From assembly GCA_038729325.1 (NCBI GenBank), contig JAVYSG010000069.1:1-6166 (forward strand): a DNA stretch of 6,166 nucleotides, read 5' to 3'. The notes beneath the pieces are model-generated. The model did no database searches, was not told the DNA's origin, and worked only from the letters and a program-made list of their open reading frames with translations. Both the position numbers and the translations under genes were made by a program. The stretch is from UBA509 sp038729325. GTDB lineage: Archaea > Thermoplasmatota > Thermoplasmata > Thermoplasmatales > Thermoplasmataceae. Below are positions 1-5,497 of this stretch, piece by piece (positions within the stretch are counted from its first letter, which is position 1; each line of letters starts with the position of its first letter).

Positions 1-152
1 TAGGCGCGGCTGGTTATACCAAGCTTTTGGGATCTGGGGACTTCAGGATTAAATCTACCATAAGAGTCGGCAAGGTAACCGAAAAAGCATTAAGCAAGCT
101 TTCATCTCAGGGCATTACGGTAGAGACTGATGGCGGACATTCAGAGGAATAA
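1..152 (+). CDS. rpl15: 50S ribosomal protein L15 (uL15), C-terminal fragment
   Basis: This is the 3' end of a gene whose start lies upstream of the window. Codons are in phase from base 3 and end at TAA 150-152, giving 49 visible residues. The fragment reads GYTKLLGSGDF, then a basic beta-strand segment (RIKSTIRVGKVTEKA) and KLSSQGITVE. This matches the end of archaeal uL15, where a 'GY-K-LG-G' turn precedes a strand and a final helix 'S-KA-EKIE-AGG'. uL15 is a large-subunit assembly protein. It normally lies directly upstream of secY in archaeal and bacterial ribosomal operons, which supports the call. Its last 23 nt overlap the start of secY in another frame, so the two are probably translationally coupled. 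The tail after the final helix is short and acidic (ETDGGHSEE). Identification rests on a short fragment plus strong context. Confidence 0.88.
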   Translation, partial: GAAGYTKLLGSGDFRIKSTIRVGKVTEKALSKLSSQGITVETDGGHSEE

Positions 153-1890
153 GGGCGTAGCAATACCCGTTATCGCGGTATACGCCATAGTTGTTGCAGC
201 TTTTGGTGAGCTTGATCATTACGGCCCTCTGAAGTTATTCGTAGTGGCGCTCTTAGTTGCACCGGTATTTTATATTTCATATCTTATTTTCAGTTATGCT
301 GGACCGAAGAAAAGTAAACTGTATGGCCTTGAGTACCTGACATCAAAGCTGCCTGCGGTAAAGAAGGCAAAAGGTCATGTGCAGTTCAAGTACAAGCTTC
401 TGTGGACCATTGCAGTTGTATTGCTCTATTTTGCGCTTACAAACATATACGTATACGGACTTAACACGACGCAGTCCATAGACGTATTTGCCTCATTCAG
501 AGCAATATTTGCCGGTGCTGAAGGTTCACTTATGGACCTTGGAATTGGCCCCATAGTCACTGCAAGTATAGTTATGCAGCTCTTTGCAGGCGCGAAAATA
601 TTCAATATAGACCTTCAGGATTCTTCCGATAAGGCCATCTATCAGGGTGTGCAGAAGCTCCTCGTAATAATCATGATATTTGTGGAGGCAATTCCTCAGG
701 CTTTTGGTTATCTGGTGCCGGACACTGCACTTGTGAACTCTCTGGCAGCAATTGCTCCAGGATATGGACATTTTCTTGCCCAGACAATCATAGTGGGGCA
801 ACTGTTCTTTGGATCCTACCTGGTTTTCCTCATGGATGAAGTGGTCTCAAAATACGGAATAGGATCTGGAATATCACTGTTCATAGCAGCAGGGGTCTCA
901 CAACAGCTTGTTACCGGGACAATAAACTGGTTGCCTTCTACACTTACATCCACCATGTCACTTGCCAATCCTCCAGCAGGGGCCATACCCAAACTTCTAT
1001 ACATAATTACGCACGCAAGTTCGAGCTATCTCATATCAACAGGAATTCCACAGATACTTTTTGAGCCCCCAAATCCTATTGTCGCACTCCTTGGGACACT
1101 GCTTATATTCTTCATAGTTGCCTATTTCCAGAGTAGCAAGATTGAACTGCCAATCGCCCATGAACGAGTAAGAGGGGCAAGAGGGAGATATCCTCTCCAG
1201 CTGCTCTATGCTTCAAACATACCGGTCATACTTGCAACTGCGCTTCTTGCCAACGTATCTATGTGGACACTCCTTTTCTGGAACAGTCCTGTATTGAGTC
1301 ATATACCGCTACTTGGGCACAATCCGCTGCTGGGGGCATACCCAAGCGCAGCGCAGGTCACTGCTCTGAATATTTCTCAGACCACTCCTACGGGGGGACT
1401 TGCATTTTACCTGTTTTCTCCAAACGGACTGTCAGACTGGCTATTCCCCATACTTCAGCCCAGTACCGCACAGAGCGTACTGTTTGGACATACAGCGTGG
1501 CAGGAAGGGATTCATGTCTTAGTATTCCTGGGATTCATGATCATTGCCAGCGTAATATTTGCAAAGTTCTGGATTGAAACAACCAATATGGGGCCATCTT
1601 CAGTGGCAAAGCAGATAATGTCAAGTGGAATGCAGATTCCAGGTTTCAGGCGTGATCCAAAGGTCATAGAACGAGTTCTGAAAAAGTATATCCCGGCAAT
1701 AACAGTTTTCAGTGGGGCCGTTGTAGGACTGCTTGCTGCTGGTGCTAATCTCATAGGGACGGTGGGGGATACGAGCGGTACAGGTCTTCTGCTGGCCGTA
1801 GGCATAGTCATTCAGTTCTACGAAGCAATGGGCAGGGAACAGTTAATGGAAATGCATCCTGTCATAAGGCAGTTCTTCGTGGGTGGTTAA
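130..1890 (+). CDS. secY: Preprotein translocase subunit SecY (Sec61 alpha), long form
   Basis: This is the pore subunit of the Sec translocon, which moves or inserts proteins across the cytoplasmic membrane with SecE and Sec61-beta. It has 586 residues; M. jannaschii SecY has about 436. The SecY core starts near residue 64 with an amphipathic helix (LYGLEYLTSKLP) and TM1 (about 89-110). The plug/TM2 region is at 116-158 with LGIGPIVTASIVMQL. TM5 region SKYGIGSGISLFIAAGVSQ is at 240-258. Cytosolic loop C4 holds ELPIAHERVRGARGRYP (339-355). Loop C5 holds PGFRR (504-508) with the conserved Arg. Odd features are about 60 extra N-terminal residues with two probable membrane helices (10-26 and 34-56), and outer loops between TM5/6 and TM7/8 that are much longer than usual. 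The ATG at 130 is the only plausible start, as the next in-frame ATG is at codon 135. No clear Shine-Dalgarno is seen. The gene overlaps rpl15 by 23 nt. Confidence 0.97.
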   Translation: MADIQRNKGVAIPVIAVYAIVVAAFGELDHYGPLKLFVVALLVAPVFYISYLIFSYAGPKKSKLYGLEYLTSKLPAVKKAKGHVQFKYKLLWTIAVVLLYFALTNIYVYGLNTTQSIDVFASFRAIFAGAEGSLMDLGIGPIVTASIVMQLFAGAKIFNIDLQDSSDKAIYQGVQKLLVIIMIFVEAIPQAFGYLVPDTALVNSLAAIAPGYGHFLAQTIIVGQLFFGSYLVFLMDEVVSKYGIGSGISLFIAAGVSQQLVTGTINWLPSTLTSTMSLANPPAGAIPKLLYIITHASSSYLISTGIPQILFEPPNPIVALLGTLLIFFIVAYFQSSKIELPIAHERVRGARGRYPLQLLYASNIPVILATALLANVSMWTLLFWNSPVLSHIPLLGHNPLLGAYPSAAQVTALNISQTTPTGGLAFYLFSPNGLSDWLFPILQPSTAQSVLFGHTAWQEGIHVLVFLGFMIIASVIFAKFWIETTNMGPSSVAKQIMSSGMQIPGFRRDPKVIERVLKKYIPAITVFSGAVVGLLAAGANLIGTVGDTSGTGLLLAVGIVIQFYEAMGREQLMEMHPVIRQFFVGG

Positions 1891-2445
1891 TTGAGAGTAG
1901 TCATATCCGGTGTTGCCGGAGTTGGTAAATCTACCATCCTCGACATAGTTAAGACCAGAACTAACTATGACATCATTAATTTTGGAACCCTAATGTTTGA
2001 AATGGCCAAAAATATAAATCTTGTAAGGGACAGGGATGAGCTCAGAAAGTTGCCCGTTGATACGCAGATGAACCTTCAGAAAAAGGCTTCAACAGCAATT
2101 GGGAAGATGAACAATGTTATCATTGACACCCACATGACAATAAAAACACCCGATGGCTACCTCCCTGGCCTGCCAGAATGGGTATTGAGGGAATTGAAGG
2201 TTTCTTCTTATTATTTGATTGAAGCTCTTCCATCTCAGATACTCAGCAGGCGTCAGCATGACAGCACAAGAAGCCGCGACAGTGATAATGAAGAAGATAT
2301 CCGGCAGCACCAGGAAGTGAACCGTTACTATGCAGCTTCGTACTCTGTATATACCGGAGCGACAATAACATTCATTCAGAACGTTGATGGAAAACCTGAC
2401 ATAGCAGCAGATAATATAGTTAGGAGATTGATGCCTCATGACTGA
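1891..2445 (+). CDS. adkA: Archaeal-type adenylate kinase (AdkA)
   Basis: Adenylate kinase catalyses ATP + AMP = 2 ADP in the cytosol. The 184-residue protein is of the archaeal AdkA family, distinct from bacterial Adk. It has a P-loop GVAGVGKST (7-15), then INFGTLMFEMAK (29-40) and RDELRKLPVDTQ (48-59). A Walker B-like stretch VIIDTHMTIKTPDGYLPGLP is at 76-95, followed by SRRQHDSTRSRD (119-130), EEDIRQHQEVNR (134-145) and TGATI (155-159). These are the conserved blocks of the family in the expected order, and the length is normal. The start is TTG, placed immediately after and in the same frame as the secY stop codon. No other start would keep the first beta strand and P-loop. GGTG at 1882-1885 is a weak possible Shine-Dalgarno, but reinitiation after SecY termination is likely. 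The 3' end overlaps the next gene by 8 nt. Adk next to secY is a widespread arrangement. Confidence 0.95.
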   Translation: MRVVISGVAGVGKSTILDIVKTRTNYDIINFGTLMFEMAKNINLVRDRDELRKLPVDTQMNLQKKASTAIGKMNNVIIDTHMTIKTPDGYLPGLPEWVLRELKVSSYYLIEALPSQILSRRQHDSTRSRDSDNEEDIRQHQEVNRYYAASYSVYTGATITFIQNVDGKPDIAADNIVRRLMPHD

Positions 2446-3154
2446 GCAGCAGAAAACAACCATGAACAGACCAGCTGTGGAAAAGAGCCAGCAGGCGGCC
2501 ATGGGCAAGATGATGCGGTTCCAGATGATCTACATGATGGTGAGCATAGTCACTCTTATTGTGATCTTTAATGGGACCATCAGGAATGCTATTGGAGTTG
2601 GTATGAGTGTGGTGCTTGTCCCAACTCTCGGTTTCCATTACCAGCTTCCCATATTTACTATAATTGTTGTGGCCATAGTGATCGGGCTCATAACATCCAT
2701 TCCGAGGTACTTCTTCACAGACTGGATTCAGATGGGAAGAATCCAGAACAGGATGAGGGCCTTCAACAAGGTCTATTCCCAGGCAATGAGGTCACAACAG
2801 AAGGATAAAGTCCAGAAGATGCAGAAAATGAGAATGGAAATGTCCATAGAACAATCGCAGCTTAGTATGAACCAGATGAAGCCGCTGATGGTCCTGACCA
2901 TATTCACATTGCTGCTCTTTGCCTGGATATACTATTTTGTGACCAGGGTGCCGTACCAGATTATAGCTTTCCCATGGGACTTTAATGTAAATATAGCCAC
3001 AGCGCACTTGTGGACATTCCCGTACTGGTTCATTGCTGATATACTTGCCACATCAGCTTTTGGATACCTTGCGACAAGTATAATCAAGTACTTTGATTTC
3101 AGCCACAAGTTGAGGAAAGCGGAAAAGTCTGAAAGCCATGAGAATAACTATTAG
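2438..3154 (+). CDS. DUF106 membrane protein, archaeal YidC/EMC3/TMCO1-like insertase
   Basis: This 238-residue membrane protein sits in the place typical of DUF106 in archaeal secY operons. From the sequence I see hydrophobic segments at about 28-47, 70-90, 148-168 and 196-216. Between the second and third lies a long charged, Gln/Met/Lys-rich helical stretch (about 98-145), as expected for a cytosolic coiled coil. The pattern of TM helix, basic coiled-coil hairpin and two further TM helices is that of the archaeal YidC-like protein (M. jannaschii Mj0480) and of eukaryotic EMC3/TMCO1, all Oxa1-superfamily members linked to membrane-protein insertion. The methionine-rich coiled coil fits a role in holding hydrophobic nascent chains (inference). 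The segment at 28-47 appears to be an N-terminal addition to the three-helix core. The ATG lies in ATGACTGA, overlapping the adk stop by 8 nt. GGAG at 2423-2426 may serve as ribosome binding site. Family assignment is firm; the insertase role is inferred. Confidence 0.9.
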   Translation: MTEQQKTTMNRPAVEKSQQAAMGKMMRFQMIYMMVSIVTLIVIFNGTIRNAIGVGMSVVLVPTLGFHYQLPIFTIIVVAIVIGLITSIPRYFFTDWIQMGRIQNRMRAFNKVYSQAMRSQQKDKVQKMQKMRMEMSIEQSQLSMNQMKPLMVLTIFTLLLFAWIYYFVTRVPYQIIAFPWDFNVNIATAHLWTFPYWFIADILATSAFGYLATSIIKYFDFSHKLRKAEKSESHENNY

Positions 3155-3677
3155 TGGCCCCATAGGCAGTGGAAAATCCACTGTGGGACACATTATTTCA
3201 GAAATGCTTCGACTCAAGTTTTTCTCAGGTGGCTATTTTTTCAGGGAAAAAGCTTCAACAATGGGGATGTCTGTGGAAGAATTCAATATCTATGCCGAAA
3301 CCCATGAGGCGGTCGACCGTGATCTTGATGCAATGATTGCATCTTTCCTGATGGATAATGATGATGTTGTTGTGGAATCGCGACTTGCCGGATGGATATG
3401 TTACCGGTCAGGCATTTCCGCATTTAAGGTGTTTCTAAACGCCTCTCTTGATATCAGGTATGAAAGGATAAAGAAGCGTGAGATCAACAATAAGGATCTC
3501 AAAGAGAGGATGGTGGAGAGAGAGTTATCTGAGATAAAGCGATACCAGCAATATTATGGCATAGACTATTCCGACACCAGCATATACGACATGGTTATAG
3601 GTTCTGACACACTAACGGCCCAAGAGGTTTCAGAGAGGATTTATGAACGAATCATCAGGAAAGAACAGGGAAAATAG
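3138..3677 (+). CDS. cmk: Cytidylate kinase (archaeal Cmk)
   Basis: Cmk phosphorylates CMP/dCMP to the diphosphate with ATP in the cytosol, feeding RNA and DNA precursor pools. The 179-residue product has the normal length of archaeal Cmk. It starts at once with strand RITISG and P-loop GPIGSGKST (7-15). The family block FFSGGYFFREKA (28-39) follows, then GMSVEEFN (43-50), the acidic HEAVDRDLDA (56-65), and VVVESRLAGW (77-86), the CMP-side block. The basic IRYERIKKRE (106-115) and RYQQYYGIDYSD (135-146) complete the fold. This pattern separates it from Adk in the same operon. The ATG lies inside the end of the DUF106 gene (17-nt overlap); no good Shine-Dalgarno is visible, which suits translational coupling. 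Many Euryarchaeota have rpl34e before and rpl14e after cmk; here the overlaps leave no room for either. Confidence 0.95.
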   Translation: MRITISGPIGSGKSTVGHIISEMLRLKFFSGGYFFREKASTMGMSVEEFNIYAETHEAVDRDLDAMIASFLMDNDDVVVESRLAGWICYRSGISAFKVFLNASLDIRYERIKKREINNKDLKERMVERELSEIKRYQQYYGIDYSDTSIYDMVIGSDTLTAQEVSERIYERIIRKEQGK

Positions 3678-4680
3678 CATTGACGGATTCGTTGTCATAG
3701 ACAAGCCCAAGGGTCCAACTAGCCATCAGGTTGATTATTGGGTTCGGCAGATTCTCGATGTTGATAAGGTCGGTCACATAGGCACACTGGACCCTAACGC
3801 CTCTGGTGTGCTTGTAATGGCTATTGGAAAAGCAGTAAAACTTATCGACGTTGCACACGAATACCCGAAGGAATATGTAACTGTCATGAGACTCTACGGA
3901 GATTTTGGCAGAGATCAGCTTCTGGCGGCTTTTGACCAGTTCAAGGGAGACATCTATCAGCTTCCACCAATGAAATCTGCCGTTGCAAGAGCCCTCAGAA
4001 TACGCAGGATTTACGAACTCGAGATAAAGGAGGTGCTTGATCGTCTTGTAATGTACAGGGTTAAATGTGAATCTGGCACATACATAAGAACCCTGTGCAT
4101 CGACATCGGCTATGTACTGGGACCGGGTGCCCAGATGGCAGAACTCCGACGCACTGCCACTGGTCCGTTTGATGAATCAATGATACATACGTTGCAGGAG
4201 CTATCTGATGCAGTGTACATGAGCAAAAATGGGGATCCATCCAGGTTGCAGGGCTTGATTATACCAATGCTGGAGCTATTCAGGAACGATCCTAAGATAG
4301 TTGTGAAACGCACAACTCTTTCCAACATAGCCCATGGGTCTGATCTTTTTCCGGGCGGCATAAGGGCAATAACGGGAAAACCTATGAAGGGGGACAGGGT
4401 TGCTGTGGTGACCGAAGAAAATGAACTGGTTGGGACAGGCAAAATGCTGGTGAATTATGATTCCATAATGGATCTCAAAGTGGTGGACTTCGACAGGATA
4501 CTTCTTGAGAATCCTGATCAGAAACCAACCCCGGTGATGCCAGCAAGCAGAGAACCTCCTCACAGGCCTGCCAGCTTTAACAGGAATGGCAATGGTGGCA
4601 ACCAGAAAAGCGGCTTTCACATGAGGAATGAAAGGCGGCCGCATGGAGGTGGCTCATATGGAAGGAAGAGGGCAAGATAG
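3643..4680 (+). CDS. cbf5: tRNA/rRNA pseudouridine synthase, Cbf5/TruB family with PUA domain
   Basis: Cbf5 is the catalytic subunit of box H/ACA RNPs, which isomerise uridine to pseudouridine in rRNA with Nop10, Gar1 and L7Ae; the archaeal enzyme can also modify tRNA U55. The catalytic domain runs to about residue 215. Motifs are GFVVIDKPKGPTSH (15-28), GHIGTLDPNASGVL (44-57, catalytic Asp50), KEY (76-78), QLPPMKSAV (106-114) and CESGTYIRTLCIDIG (142-156), then GAQMAELRRTATGPF. A PUA domain (about 217-288) carries HGSDLFPGGI. Residues 292-345 form a basic Gly/Asn/Arg/Pro-rich tail, probably disordered. Only about 12 residues precede the first motif, fewer than in Pyrococcus Cbf5, so the N-terminal extension is mostly missing. 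The ATG overlaps cmk by 35 nt; GAGG at 3635-3638 is a possible but close ribosome binding site. The next gene begins inside the tail. The PUA domain plus archaeal context favour Cbf5 over bacterial-type TruB. Confidence 0.95.
   Translation: MNESSGKNRENSIDGFVVIDKPKGPTSHQVDYWVRQILDVDKVGHIGTLDPNASGVLVMAIGKAVKLIDVAHEYPKEYVTVMRLYGDFGRDQLLAAFDQFKGDIYQLPPMKSAVARALRIRRIYELEIKEVLDRLVMYRVKCESGTYIRTLCIDIGYVLGPGAQMAELRRTATGPFDESMIHTLQELSDAVYMSKNGDPSRLQGLIIPMLELFRNDPKIVVKRTTLSNIAHGSDLFPGGIRAITGKPMKGDRVAVVTEENELVGTGKMLVNYDSIMDLKVVDFDRILLENPDQKPTPVMPASREPPHRPASFNRNGNGGNQKSGFHMRNERRPHGGGSYGRKRAR
4645..4651 (+). promoter_or_regulatory. Shine-Dalgarno site that decides the nop5 start
   Basis: GGAGGTG matches the core of the archaeal anti-Shine-Dalgarno complement and lies 6 nt before the ATG at 4658. 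Two earlier in-frame ATGs exist at 4628 and 4643. The latter precedes the motif directly, and neither has such a site upstream. The same bases encode glycines in the C-terminal tail of Cbf5. This is the strongest Shine-Dalgarno I found in the window. Confidence 0.7.
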
Positions 4681-5497
4681 AAACCGCAGGGTTATGTGGT
4701 ATGGATACCCGAGGCCCAGGGGATTTGCCGTCTTCAGCAACATTGAGAGGGAATACAGCAGGATATTTGATGACCTCAGGGATGGGAAAGTCCCAGAATC
4801 AGAGGCAGTTGATCGCGCTGATCTCCCAGACCTGAGAAGCCTGATGATCGAATATGCGAAATACAGAGTAAAGAACGAGTTCAGGGAGGATCAGTATGTC
4901 CGGAAGTTCTATTCTCTTGTTCCAGAGATAAATAAATCAATAAATCTGATCCTCGAGAAGGTCATGACCTTTGGTCTCATCACAGGAGTCAGCTATAATT
5001 CCGACGATCCATGCAGGTTCTTCACAAGCCTTGAGGCGCTTGACCTGCCGGAAGAAATTTCGTCAATGGTGACTCAGATATCATCTTCTGTTACCGGATT
5101 GTGTGCTTTAAGATCATCACTGATCCAGTTTCTGTCAGAACGTGTAAGGACATTAATGCCGAATACGTGCAGGATAGCAGGAGAAGATCTGGCAACTGAA
5201 CTGCTCTTCCATGCGGGGAGTCTCCGCAATCTTGCCATGATGCCTGCCAGCAGCATACAGGTTCTTGGAGCTGAAAAAGCGCTTTTCAAGCACTTTGTTT
5301 CTGGAACTCCGCCACCGAAGCACGGCATTCTCTTCCATTACAGGGGGCTCTCCTCACTGCCCGCCAGGCGGCGCGGGCGCGCAGCAAGGGTAATTGCAGG
5401 CAAGATTGCCATCGCTTCCAGAGCCGACCTTTCTGGAACTTTGCTGGATACAGATAAAATGCTTGGTCAGATTAAGGAAATCATGAATCGCAAATAA
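4658..5497 (+). CDS. nop5: Nop5 (Nop56/58-family) box C/D RNP core protein, short form
   Basis: Nop5 is the scaffold of archaeal box C/D RNPs. It bridges the L7Ae-bound guide RNA and the methyltransferase fibrillarin for 2'-O-methylation. With the start at 4658 the protein has 279 residues. The N-terminal part (about 13-80) is the expected fibrillarin-binding domain but is weakly conserved. A helical region (about 82-165) corresponds to the dimerising coiled coil. The Nop domain (about 168-259) is clear: PNTCRIAGEDLATELLFHAG, LAMMPASSIQVLGAEKALF, PPKHGILFHY, then RRRGRAARVIAGKIAIASRAD. There is no Lys/Glu-rich C-terminal tail, as in the short Archaeoglobus form. The start was chosen for the GGAGGTG site 6 nt upstream. 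In-frame ATGs at 4628 and 4643 would add 10 or 5 residues, and one at 4694 would remove 12. It overlaps cbf5 by 23 nt. No fibrillarin gene follows, unlike in most archaea. The coiled-coil region is divergent: the usual WYG-HFPEL-like motif is not recognisable. Confidence 0.9.
   Translation: MEGRGQDRNRRVMWYGYPRPRGFAVFSNIEREYSRIFDDLRDGKVPESEAVDRADLPDLRSLMIEYAKYRVKNEFREDQYVRKFYSLVPEINKSINLILEKVMTFGLITGVSYNSDDPCRFFTSLEALDLPEEISSMVTQISSSVTGLCALRSSLIQFLSERVRTLMPNTCRIAGEDLATELLFHAGSLRNLAMMPASSIQVLGAEKALFKHFVSGTPPPKHGILFHYRGLSSLPARRRGRAARVIAGKIAIASRADLSGTLLDTDKMLGQIKEIMNRK

Noticed and set aside
2006..2020. AT-rich stretch resembling an archaeal TATA box inside adk
   Set aside because: No BRE-like element or suitable start at the right distance; likely chance within coding sequence.
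2089..2508. Reverse-strand open frame of 139 codons opposite adk and the start of DUF106
   Set aside because: It lies wholly opposite two well-conserved genes, its translation is Cys/His-rich with no recognisable domain, and no promoter or ribosome site supports it.
4276..4644. Reverse-strand open frame of 122 codons opposite the PUA part of cbf5
   Set aside because: Antisense shadow of a conserved coding region with no domain features of its own.
4628..4657. Upstream in-frame ATGs at 4628 and 4643 as starts for nop5
   Set aside because: They lengthen the overlap with cbf5, have no comparable Shine-Dalgarno, and place the GGAGGTG site inside or upstream of the wrong codon. The ATG at 4658 has that site at ideal spacing.
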